Below the pieces are notes generated by a model. It made no database searches, was not told where the DNA came from, and saw only the letters and a program-made list of their open reading frames with translations. From Candidatus Calditenuaceae archaeon (GTDB taxonomy: Archaea; Thermoproteota; Nitrososphaeria_A; Caldarchaeales; Calditenuaceae): a DNA stretch of 40,497 nucleotides. Positions within the stretch are counted from its first letter, which is position 1, and each line of letters opens with the position of its first letter. Location: NCBI GenBank assembly GCA_025058225.1, contig JANXEE010000012.1, positions 1-40,497 of the forward strand. Reading direction: 5' to 3'. Shown here one piece after another: positions 1 to 7,129 of this stretch. A program made the position numbers and the translations under genes.

Positions 1-19
1 GTAGCTGCCTTCACCGTAC

Positions 20-91
20 AGCCCGGGAGGGGATTCGAACCCCTGTAAAGCGGCTCTGCAGGCCGCCGCCTAGCCGCTCGGCCACCCGGGC
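20..91 (-). tRNA. tRNA-Cys (anticodon GCA)
   Basis: Read on the minus strand this folds as a full cloverleaf. The 7-bp acceptor stem is GCCCGGG/CCCGGGC. The anticodon stem GCGGC/GCCGC closes the loop CTGCAGA, which presents GCA, and the T-arm carries the usual TTCGAAT loop. The discriminator base is U73, as expected for tRNA-Cys. No CCA is encoded and no intron is visible. It is transcribed away from the TrpB2 gene. Confidence 0.95.
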
Positions 92-116
92 TCAACCTTC
101 AGAGGTCCACGTGAGC

Positions 117-123
117 ATTTAAG
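117..123 (-). promoter_or_regulatory. TATA-like box of tRNA-Cys
   Basis: The AT-rich element (CTTAAAT on the minus strand) is centred about 29 nt upstream of the mature tRNA-Cys 5' end, the usual archaeal TATA spacing. Confidence 0.5.
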
Positions 124-219
124 ATTGTCCCCGAAGAGCCACGAAGCACGCTCTTCTGCGATTTGACCCCGTAATGACAAACTTGAATACTGGTTCGGTT
201 CGATGTGGTTGCGCTGGAC

Positions 220-1623
220 ATGAGTCAGAGAAAGGTCGTTCTGGACGAGAACGAGTTGCCGAAGAGGTGGTACAACATACTCCCGGATCTTCCGGTGCCT
301 CTGCCACCACCCATAAACCCTGCCACCCGAGAACCTGTCAACCCACAGGACCTCGCGAGGATATTCCCCAAGGAGCTGATCGAACAGGAGGTCAGTCAGG
401 AGAGGTGGATCCAGATACCTGAGGAGGTCAGGAACGTCTACAGGCTCTGGAGGCCGACGCCGCTTTACAGGGCCGAACGTCTGGAGAAGCACCTGAAGAC
501 GCCTGCGAGGATCTACTACAAGTTCGAGGGCGTCAGTCCTCCGGGCTCCCACAAGCCCAACACCGCGGTCGCTCAGGTCTACTACAACGTAAAGGAGGGA
601 GTTCAGCGCCTTACGACTGAGACCGGTGCAGGTCAGTGGGGATCGGCGCTGGCCTTCGCGACGATGCTCTTCGGGGTGAAGTGTACCGTGTACATGGTTA
701 GAGCCTCCTACCAACAGAAGCCCTACAGGGCGCTCCTGATGAGGCTCTGGGGCGCGGAGATTCATCCCAGCCCGAGCGACAGGACCAACTACGGCCGTGG
801 TTTGCTCAATTCTAACCCCGATCACCCTGGCAGTCTTGGAGTCGCGATCAGCGAGGCGCTCGAGGACGCGGTCACCCACGACGACACGAAGTACTCTCTG
901 GGTTCGGTGCTGAATCACGTGCTGATCCACCAGACGGTCGTCGGCCTGGAGGCGAAAGAACAGCTAGCACAGCTCAACGAATACCCAGATGTCGTCGTAG
1001 GTTGCGTGGGTGGAGGGAGCTCATTCTCTGGGCTGTTCTGGCCCTTCTATCACGACGTTCACGCATCGAAGAAGGCCCCGAAGACGACGAAGTTCGTCGC
1101 CACCGAGCCTACCGCTTGCCCCACGATGACCCGGGGTGTTTACACCTACGACTTCGGTGACACCGCGAAGCTCACACCGCTTCTGCCGATGCACACGCTC
1201 GGATCGGACTTCATACCTGCACCGATTCACGCCGGAGGTCTCAGGTATCACGGTGACGCACCCACCCTCTGTTTGCTGCTGAAGAGGGGTTACATCGAGC
1301 CTCACGCCTACAACCAGACCGAGGTCTTCGAGGCAGCGACCCTCTTCGCCAGAACGGAGGGCATCGTGCCGGCTCCAGAGTCGTCTCACGCGATCAAATA
1401 CGTCGTAGACGAGGCCATCAGGTGCAAGAAGGACGGTGAGGAGAGGGTCATCCTCTTCAACCTCTCTGGCCACGGCTACTTCGATCTTCAGGCCTACCGC
1501 GATTACTTCGAGGGGAAGCTCCAGCCTCACGACTACCCGGAGGAGATGATCAAGGAGTCATTGCATAGGCTCCAGCTCGAGCTCCCTTGGGTGAAGGAGC
1601 TCCCGTACCTCAAGGGAATTTAG
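220..1623 (+). CDS. trpB2: Tryptophan synthase beta-like protein, TrpB2 type
   Basis: This is a PLP-dependent fold-type II enzyme of the TrpB2 group, which joins indole and serine (or phosphoserine) to make tryptophan. The PLP lysine lies in [10 protein letters not shown] (about K112). The catalytic glutamate lies in [10 protein letters not shown], and the phosphate-binding loop is VGCVGGGSS. The length of 467 residues and the long N-terminal extension fit TrpB2, not the shorter TrpB1. The ATG at 220 is preferred because a weak AT-rich stretch (182-191) would start transcription near 214; a GTG at 205 would add five residues. No trpA or other trp gene is nearby, which is common for trpB2. It converges with the FAD oxidoreductase gene, ending 39 nt before it. 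Confidence 0.93.
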   Translation: MSQRKVVLDENELPKRWYNILPDLPVPLPPPINPATREPVNPQDLARIFPKELIEQEVSQERWIQIPEEVRNVYRLWRPTPLYRAERLEKHLKTPARIYYKFEGVSPPGSHKPNTAVAQVYYNVKEGVQRLTTETGAGQWGSALAFATMLFGVKCTVYMVRASYQQKPYRALLMRLWGAEIHPSPSDRTNYGRGLLNSNPDHPGSLGVAISEALEDAVTHDDTKYSLGSVLNHVLIHQTVVGLEAKEQLAQLNEYPDVVVGCVGGGSSFSGLFWPFYHDVHASKKAPKTTKFVATEPTACPTMTRGVYTYDFGDTAKLTPLLPMHTLGSDFIPAPIHAGGLRYHGDAPTLCLLLKRGYIEPHAYNQTEVFEAATLFARTEGIVPAPESSHAIKYVVDEAIRCKKDGEERVILFNLSGHGYFDLQAYRDYFEGKLQPHDYPEEMIKESLHRLQLELPWVKELPYLKGI

Positions 1624-1662
1624 GTGATCGCGTCCTCCAGAGGAACTTTCAGCGAAGGTCTC

Positions 1663-2934
1663 TCAGAAGACGAACGACTCGGGCTCCGCTCTCCTGTTCT
1701 TGATCCCCAGCCAAGAGACAGGCAGACGCTCACCGGTGTAGAGAACCGCCTCCTCCTCACCGAACGCGAGTGATGCGACTACCCTGCTCATGGCGTCGTA
1801 CTTCATGACACCGCTTCCGCTGCCTCCGGTGACCACAATCAAGTTGCTCCACCTGAAGGCGATGGGGTTCTCGTCGATAGTGTTGATCGAGTAGCAGCCT
1901 GCCCAGCTGCTGGTGGGCCTCACGTCCTTTAAGACCGGGAAGACTTTGCTGAGAGACGGATAGATGTTGTCATAGTAGAAGGTCTCTTCTGGAGCGAAAT
2001 CGATCCCCCAGGACCTACCGACGTCGTCGCTGAGGCCCGTCCAGAGCGCTCTCTCCCTCACCCTCGGCGTCAGGTAGGGGCCTCTGGGGAAGAAGGTCAT
2101 GGGCAACGTGGAGTACTCGTTGAGGCCGTCGACCTCGAAGAACTTCCTCAGCTCCCCCTTCGCGTCGATCGAGAAGACCTGCCGCTTCTTGGGCTTCACG
2201 TGTGAGTCCAAGCCCAGAGGGTCCAGCAGCTCGTTGATCCAGGCGCCCGTCGCGAGGACAACCAGATCCGCCCTCACCTCTGACCTATCAGACTCTATGA
2301 TATCGATTCGCTTCTCCTGCCATACCAGGGGCTCTCTGGGATGGCCTATCGAGACAACAGGCCCGAGCCTGAGCCTCCTGACGCGCTCGCCGAATCGGAG
2401 TTCAACGCCTGCGTCGGCTATCTCCTCGTGGAGGTAGTTCACGAGCTTCTCCACGTCCAAGTAACCCGATTGGTCCGAGAGGAGCGCGGCCTCTACGTTC
2501 TTCAGTCCCAGCATCTCAGCCTCCTCATCTCCTCTGAAGTCTAGCCTCATCCACGGCACAAGTGATCCGAGGTCGTCCGAGGAGAGGAGCCTCGCGTTCC
2601 CCTTCCTCACCATTTCGCGAATAGCTGCCTCATGGGTTTCGAGCTGATCTCCATTCAGGAGCACGAGATACCCAACGTTGTGCATACCTAGGTCCACCCC
2701 GGACCTCTGGAGGTCGCTCAGGAAGGAGACCGTTGACTCTGAGAGCATCCTGTTGAGCTCCGAGGTGAAGATGCCCTTCCTGTAGCCGCCGACGCTCCTG
2801 CCGGTGTTGCCCTGACCCGGTCCTGCGAGCGAGTCGATCAGAGCTATCCTTCCAGCGCCCCTCCTCGCCAAGTGATAGGCCGACCCAAGTCCGAAGGCGC
2901 CTGCACCGATCACGACCACGTCGTACCGATCCAA
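1663..2934 (-). CDS. FAD-dependent oxidoreductase, DAO family (sarcosine/glycine oxidase-like)
   Basis: This 423-residue protein opens with a dinucleotide-binding Rossmann motif (VVVIGAGAFGLGSAYHLARRG), followed by an acidic residue at the end of strand 2 (IALIDS). A late GGSGSG motif that would contact FAD completes the D-amino-acid-oxidase-type fold. Family members oxidise secondary or primary amines such as sarcosine, glycine, proline or glycerol phosphate; the substrate cannot be told from sequence. The start is TTG at 2934, 28 nt from a TATA-like box, so a leaderless mRNA is likely. The gene is single, and no ferredoxin-like or aminomethyltransferase partner lies beside it. Confidence 0.85.
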   Translation of the reverse strand: MDRYDVVVIGAGAFGLGSAYHLARRGAGRIALIDSLAGPGQGNTGRSVGGYRKGIFTSELNRMLSESTVSFLSDLQRSGVDLGMHNVGYLVLLNGDQLETHEAAIREMVRKGNARLLSSDDLGSLVPWMRLDFRGDEEAEMLGLKNVEAALLSDQSGYLDVEKLVNYLHEEIADAGVELRFGERVRRLRLGPVVSIGHPREPLVWQEKRIDIIESDRSEVRADLVVLATGAWINELLDPLGLDSHVKPKKRQVFSIDAKGELRKFFEVDGLNEYSTLPMTFFPRGPYLTPRVRERALWTGLSDDVGRSWGIDFAPEETFYYDNIYPSLSKVFPVLKDVRPTSSWAGCYSINTIDENPIAFRWSNLIVVTGGSGSGVMKYDAMSRVVASLAFGEEEAVLYTGERLPVSWLGIKNRRAEPESFVF

Positions 2935-2955
2935 TTCAACCGTTCAAGGCGCATC

Positions 2956-2966
2956 GGGCTATAAGG
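2956..2966 (-). promoter_or_regulatory. TATA-like box for the FAD oxidoreductase gene
   Basis: The minus-strand element CTTATAG is centred 28 nt upstream of the TTG start at 2934. It sits in a divergent promoter region shared with the geranylgeranyl reductase gene. Confidence 0.5.
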
Positions 2967-3019
2967 TCGTATCTTGACGCCCTGTCGCGTTAAGTTCAAC
3001 ACCGAGGGGCGCGATCACA

Positions 3020-3027
3020 TTTTATAA
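3020..3027 (+). promoter_or_regulatory. TATA box for the geranylgeranyl reductase gene
   Basis: TTTTATAA is centred 26 nt before the ATG at 3050, so transcription should begin at or next to the start codon (leaderless). Confidence 0.6.
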
Positions 3028-3049
3028 CGTCTCTGGTTGCGGACGTGTG

Positions 3050-4525
3050 ATGAAAGTCGATTACGACGCGGTCGTGGTCGGCGGTGGGCCGGCCGGTGCC
3101 CACACAGCTATGGCCGTCTCCAAGTTCTCCGGAGGGAACCTCAGGGTGCTACTCATCGACAGGAACACCCGCGAGGAGTTCGGCAAGAAGACCAAGAGAG
3201 GATGGGCCTGCGGCGACGCGGTCAGCAAGAGGAGCCTCGACCACGTGATGAACAAGCTCGACATCAGGTACGATCGGCCGGAAATCGAGCACCACGTGGA
3301 TGGTGTTCTAGTGATCTCGCCGGACCACGAGACTGAGGTCCTCTTCGACGGCGAGGGGTATCTCCTCAACAGGAAGCTCTGGCCGCAACGGATGCTCCAC
3401 TACCTCGAGAGTCTCGGGGTAGAGGTGAAGTTCGGTGTAGACGCGAGGTCTCTGATCGCCGAGAACGGCTTCGTGAGGGGCGTCCGTTGCACGACTTCCG
3501 ACGGGAAGCCCTTCGAGGTGAGGGCGAAGGTCGTCGTGGACGCATCAGGTTCCGCATCGGTGCTCAGGGCCAACCTCCCCATAGAGTCGAAGATGGAGAG
3601 GGAGATCGACAAGGAGCAGGACATGGAGGGTACGGGCAGGTACATCCTCGAGTTCGACAGGGTGCTGGAGGATCACACGTGGTTCGACCCGAAGTTCTGC
3701 ATCATCCACCTCGACCAGTTCCTCGCACCCGGCGGCTACTGCTGGACCTTTCCCAAGGGCGAGAGCAAGGTCAACATAGGACTGGGCGTTCAGAAGGCCG
3801 CGCTGGACAGGAGAAACGAGGCCCACGGTCTCAAGGACAACCTCTCGTCGCTCATCGATCAGTATCTGAAGGCCAATCGAGCGATCGTAAACCCGAGGGC
3901 CCCTGAAGGGTACGGCGACCTCGGCAACAGCTACAGCATCTGGCAGGTTCCCGTGCGACGTCAGAACGACTGTCTCGTGGCTAACGGGTTCGTGGTGATA
4001 GGAGACGCTGCGTGGATGCCTAGGCCCATCGACGCCGGCGGCATCGGCCCCGCCCTTTACGCGTCCGTGATACTGGGGAGGGTGCTGGTCGAGGCCCTCG
4101 AGTCCAACGACACCAGCGAGTCCGGCCTCTGGAGCTACAACGTCAACTACGTCCATGAGTACGGATATCAGATGGCCAGCTTCGAGGTGTTGAGGAGGTA
4201 CCTCCAGACCCTTCCCAACGACGACATCTCCTTCGGGATGAAGCATTTCCTCTCCCAGGACGACATCGAGAGCATCAAGAGGAGGGAGCACCCCAAGTTC
4301 CCCCTGCTCACGAACTTCCTGAGGGTCTTGATGGACGGTGAGCTGCGTCGCCGCGTCAGGGAGAGGCCCAAGCTGGCCAGGAGTCTGAGCTACGTGGCCA
4401 ACAAGAGCAGGCGCCTCATCTCCCTCTACCTCGACTATCCGGAGAGCCCCGGGGGATTCGAGGGGTGGCGGAGAAGGCTGCACAAGGAGCTCCGCGAGGC
4501 CAACGAAAGGCTCGGTATCTCCTGA
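3050..4525 (+). CDS. Geranylgeranyl reductase family protein (archaeal ether-lipid saturation)
   Basis: This flavoprotein of the digeranylgeranylglycerophospholipid reductase family saturates the isoprenoid chains of archaeal membrane lipids. The N-terminal FAD motif is VVVGGGPAGAHTA. The family signature GWACGDAV follows near residue 50, and the substrate-pocket motif GGYCWTFPKG lies near residue 230. The second FAD motif GDAAWMPRPIDAGGIGPAL is near residue 320. At 491 residues it is longer than the roughly 400-residue enzymes, with a basic C-terminal extension of unknown role. The ATG at 3050 is chosen over GTG 3047 by TATA spacing. It ends 3 nt before the stop of the convergent VIT gene. 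The family is clear; the exact substrate is inferred. Confidence 0.9.
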   Translation: MKVDYDAVVVGGGPAGAHTAMAVSKFSGGNLRVLLIDRNTREEFGKKTKRGWACGDAVSKRSLDHVMNKLDIRYDRPEIEHHVDGVLVISPDHETEVLFDGEGYLLNRKLWPQRMLHYLESLGVEVKFGVDARSLIAENGFVRGVRCTTSDGKPFEVRAKVVVDASGSASVLRANLPIESKMEREIDKEQDMEGTGRYILEFDRVLEDHTWFDPKFCIIHLDQFLAPGGYCWTFPKGESKVNIGLGVQKAALDRRNEAHGLKDNLSSLIDQYLKANRAIVNPRAPEGYGDLGNSYSIWQVPVRRQNDCLVANGFVVIGDAAWMPRPIDAGGIGPALYASVILGRVLVEALESNDTSESGLWSYNVNYVHEYGYQMASFEVLRRYLQTLPNDDISFGMKHFLSQDDIESIKRREHPKFPLLTNFLRVLMDGELRRRVRERPKLARSLSYVANKSRRLISLYLDYPESPGGFEGWRRRLHKELREANERLGIS

Positions 4526-4528
4526 ACG

Positions 4529-5440
4529 CTATCGAATCGCGCCCCTTATCCCGAAAGCCGAACCTAACGCCTCTCCGAAGAGGTAGGTGGCTATGGCGGT
4601 GCCCATCAGGAGGGCCGTGTTCTCGAGCGCCTCCCTCTTGAAGCCGAGGTCCTGTACGACCGCGACGTAGTAGGTGAAGAGGGTAGCCAGGCAAACCGCG
4701 AGGGACACGGAGGCCGCGAAGGCCGTTATCATGTCGTGGGTCAGGAAATAGGGAAAGGCCAGCAGAACCGTGCTCACCATGTACGCGAGCCCGGTCACCA
4801 GTCCGGAGCTGATGGGCGTGTGCCGCAGCTCGCTCTTCGCCTTCAGGTAGGCCGCGACACCCATGGATATCGAGGCCGCGAACCCGACGATGAGCCCCGC
4901 CACCCCCGCGACCAGAGTGGAGGCCGTCACACCGAGGAACCCGGCGTGCACGCCGGTTATCTCGATGATCGAATCGGAGAGCCCGAGCGCCACGAAGCCT
5001 ATGTACTTGAGTACAGGTTCGTCGAGCTGGGACATGAGGGACTTCTCGTGAACCTCCTCGTCCCTCAGGAACTCCTCGACCTTCTCCCTGAGGTCACCGT
5101 CGAGCCTCTCCAAGACTCTCCTGTACCTGGCAACGACCTCGGACTCGTGCCTCTCGAGCAGCTTGATGACGAAGACTATTCCCATCAACTTCCTCAGGAG
5201 AAGTATGAAGAACAGCCGGAGCCTCAGCCCCCTGACCTGCGCGGCCTCTGCGTACCCGCTCCAGAACCTGTAGTGCTTGTCCTCCATCTCGGAGAGCCGC
5301 TCGAGGAGCTCCCTCCTCGGGCCGTCCCGCTCCATTCTCGCGAGCTCCCTGTAGACGACGTGGTCGAAGTACTCGTCCTTGCTGAAGAACTCGGCGTCCT
5401 CAGATATCGACTGTCTGCTGGACTTGAAGCCTCCGCTCAA
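4529..5440 (-). CDS. Ferritin-like/VIT1-CCC1 fusion (membrane iron or manganese transporter)
   Basis: The 303-residue protein has two parts. Residues 1-165 form a rubrerythrin-like four-helix bundle with iron-ligand motifs: YRE, EDKHYRFW (ExxH), a later glutamate in LLERHESE, and DEEVHEKS (second ExxH). Residues 165-300 form a VIT1/CCC1-type membrane domain with about five TM helices, including GLSDSIIEITGVHAG and FAASISMGVAAYLKAKSE. Family members export or store iron or manganese; the soluble domain probably binds metal at the membrane. The start is TTG at 5440. It lies 6 nt downstream of the small coiled-coil gene, so both are probably one transcript. Function is known at family level; the metal and direction are inferred. 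Confidence 0.88.
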   Translation of the reverse strand: MSGGFKSSRQSISEDAEFFSKDEYFDHVVYRELARMERDGPRRELLERLSEMEDKHYRFWSGYAEAAQVRGLRLRLFFILLLRKLMGIVFVIKLLERHESEVVARYRRVLERLDGDLREKVEEFLRDEEVHEKSLMSQLDEPVLKYIGFVALGLSDSIIEITGVHAGFLGVTASTLVAGVAGLIVGFAASISMGVAAYLKAKSELRHTPISSGLVTGLAYMVSTVLLAFPYFLTHDMITAFAASVSLAVCLATLFTYYVAVVQDLGFKREALENTALLMGTAIATYLFGEALGSAFGIRGAIR

Positions 5441-5446
5441 CCGATA

Positions 5447-5596
5447 TTACCCCTCGAGCTTCGAGAAGAGGTCCTCAAGCTCCAACCTGAGCTCCTTCAC
5501 CTCGTTCTCGAGCTTAGCGATCGCCTTCCTGAGCTCCCTTACCTCTGCCTCCAGCGAAGCTAGCCTAAGCTCAACGTCTTTCAGAGTGTCCGTCAT
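5447..5596 (-). CDS. 49-residue coiled-coil protein upstream of the VIT gene
   Basis: From ATG 5596 the product is almost entirely a heptad-patterned helix: leucine/isoleucine/valine at a/d positions and Glu/Lys/Arg at flanking positions, for example LASLEAEVRELRKAI and LENEVKELRLELEDL. A TATA-like box at 5620-5627 lies 28 nt before this ATG, which favours it over longer in-frame starts at 5623 and 5662. It ends 6 nt before the VIT gene start. No domain is recognised. It may oligomerise or pair with the ferritin-like domain encoded next to it, but that is inference from position alone. Confidence 0.7.
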   Translation of the reverse strand: MTDTLKDVELRLASLEAEVRELRKAIAKLENEVKELRLELEDLFSKLEG

Positions 5597-5619
5597 CCAC
5601 TCCCCCTCCGCAGGGAGAT

Positions 5620-5627
5620 CCATAAAC
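5620..5627 (-). promoter_or_regulatory. TATA-like box for the coiled-coil/VIT transcript
   Basis: The minus-strand sequence GTTTATGG is centred about 28 nt before ATG 5596. It overlaps the in-frame ATG at 5623, which argues against that codon being the start. Confidence 0.5.
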
Positions 5628-5766
5628 TTGATGTCTGAAGGCGGCCCACCGTCGGCACCCACGAACGCGCTGGGTTTTGAGGAGAACCACCGAGTCCCCT
5701 TCAGATCGACAGGCGGTCAAACGGAGACGCTCTTATCCTCGGACCTTGAAGAGAGAGAATGGCGTC

Positions 5767-6729
5767 ATGAGATACGAATACACCGTATCGGCACCAGTTG
5801 AGGAGGTCAGGAGGTTCTTCTATGACCCGAGGAACCTCGAGAAGGTCTGGCCCAGTCAGTTCAGGATCAGGTTGCTCAGCGATCCAACACCTCTCAGGGA
5901 GGGGGCAGAGTACAGGGTAGCTGTACGGCTGCTGGGTCAGGAGTTTCCGGCCAGCTTCAGAATCGTCCAGCTCGACGACTCCGGCTCCGTCCACGAGACG
6001 TACGACTTCCCCTTCGGAAGGATCTGGCACAGACAGCGGTTTTCCCCGATGGGTCAGAAAACGAAGGTCTACGAGGAGTTCGAGGTCCGGGAAACACTGT
6101 TCCGACCCATCGCTGAAAAGGTCCTAGGCAGGGCGCTGAGTTACAGGCTAGAGGCGATCAGGAGCGCCTTTGGCGAGGGGCCGCAGCCCACCTTCAAGGA
6201 CCCGTTCAGGATACCGCTCCACCTCGGGAACGCGCTCAGCCTCCTCATGGTGGCACTGGCTGCACTCCTGATCGTTTACGACCTCCCGTGGCCCTTCTAC
6301 CCGCTGGGGAAGTTCGTTGCCTGGTTCCTGCTCTGGTTCTTCACCCATGACCTCCTCCACTGGGCGGTGGGGTCGCTGGTCGGCGTGAGGTTCAGCCACT
6401 ACTACATCGGTCTCTCTGCCATGGTCAACTGGCCATCATTCCCCGCCAAGTTGAAGCCCCTGGTCCTTGCGCTGGGCATCAAGATCGACAGGAAGAACAG
6501 CAGAGCGAGCTCCAGTGGCTTCGCGTCGATGTACTTCGCCGGGGCGCTGGCCTCGATGGTGTTTCCCTTCGCGGTACCTCTTTTCCTCCTCCTCAGGAGT
6601 CTCAACGACGTGGTTGGGTTGTTGCTGCTCGCGGCCTCCATCGGTAACGCGGTCTTCTCGTCCTACCTGAGCACCAAGTACGGCTGCATCGGCAGAGGCC
6701 TCAGGGCCCTCAGGACAGGTTCACGCTGA
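5767..6729 (+). CDS. SRPBCC (START-like) domain fused to a four-TM membrane domain with an HDxxH motif
   Basis: Residues 1-135 look like an SRPBCC/polyketide-cyclase-type ligand-binding domain: the opening strand MRYEYTVSAPVEEVRRFF, then PRNLEKVWP and a long C-terminal helix. Residues 155-308 hold about four hydrophobic helices (near 155-171, 184-206, 253-276 and 282-301). Helix 2 contains H194-D-L-L-H198, followed by H211-Y-Y, resembling an HExxH zinc site with Asp in place of Glu. Such a site is seen in membrane metalloproteases, but protease function is not established here. ATG 5767 is chosen over an upstream in-frame ATG at 5677 because the fold begins there and an AT-rich box (5730-5737) lies 33 nt upstream. 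No partner genes are evident. Confidence 0.7.
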   Translation: MRYEYTVSAPVEEVRRFFYDPRNLEKVWPSQFRIRLLSDPTPLREGAEYRVAVRLLGQEFPASFRIVQLDDSGSVHETYDFPFGRIWHRQRFSPMGQKTKVYEEFEVRETLFRPIAEKVLGRALSYRLEAIRSAFGEGPQPTFKDPFRIPLHLGNALSLLMVALAALLIVYDLPWPFYPLGKFVAWFLLWFFTHDLLHWAVGSLVGVRFSHYYIGLSAMVNWPSFPAKLKPLVLALGIKIDRKNSRASSSGFASMYFAGALASMVFPFAVPLFLLLRSLNDVVGLLLLAASIGNAVFSSYLSTKYGCIGRGLRALRTGSR

Positions 6730-6805
6730 TCAGTTACCAGACCAGGGCCTTCCGTTCCGTGAAGAGAGACGTTGATATCTGAGGCGTGGCGATTCTCGCG
6801 AGGAA

Positions 6806-7129
6806 GTGGTGGTTCACCGGACGAGGTTGAAGGTCACCGCGTCGTTCGGCGATGACTCCCTACCTCGATTAGATGAGCGTGTGCTCTCGAAGTACGGACT
6901 GGTGGAGGCCGTGACGTTGGCGATCGAGTCATTCGAGTCGAGAAGGGCGCTGGTGGAGAGGTTCGGAAACGACTTCCCCACGGTTCTGCCGGACCCCGTG
7001 ATCAAGGAGATCGACTCAGAAGAGCTGCGTTCCGCGGTGAAGGAGATGGGACTGGGTGAGGAGCTACCTTTGAGGTTCGGATACAGGAAATACTCTGTTC
7101 TCATCAGCGTCGAGGCGGGTTGTGGCTAG
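6806..7129 (+). CDS. Hypothetical protein, 107 residues
   Basis: I recognise no family. The product is soluble and charged, with alternating short strands and helices, for example RTRLKVTASF and a helix around VEAVTLAIESFESRRALVERF. The GTG at 6806 (or 6809) follows GAGG, and a weak TATA-like stretch (TTGATATC) lies about 30 nt upstream. The stop overlaps the ppdK stop in a shared CTAG. An opposing reading frame of similar length exists on the other strand, but its Ser/Thr/Pro-rich composition looks non-coding. Confidence 0.5.
   Translation: MVVHRTRLKVTASFGDDSLPRLDERVLSKYGLVEAVTLAIESFESRRALVERFGNDFPTVLPDPVIKEIDSEELRSAVKEMGLGEELPLRFGYRKYSVLISVEAGCG

Noticed and set aside
3545-4483. Long open frame of 312 codons on the minus strand opposite the geranylgeranyl reductase gene
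   Set aside because: It lies entirely antisense to a gene with clear motifs. Its Val/Leu/Glu/Pro-rich product is typical of the GC-rich antisense frame, and no promoter or family pattern is visible.
6814-7104. Open frame of 96 codons on the minus strand opposite the 107-residue gene
   Set aside because: Ser/Thr/Pro/Asn-rich with no promoter and no RBS; the plus-strand frame has the more protein-like composition and a TATA-like box.
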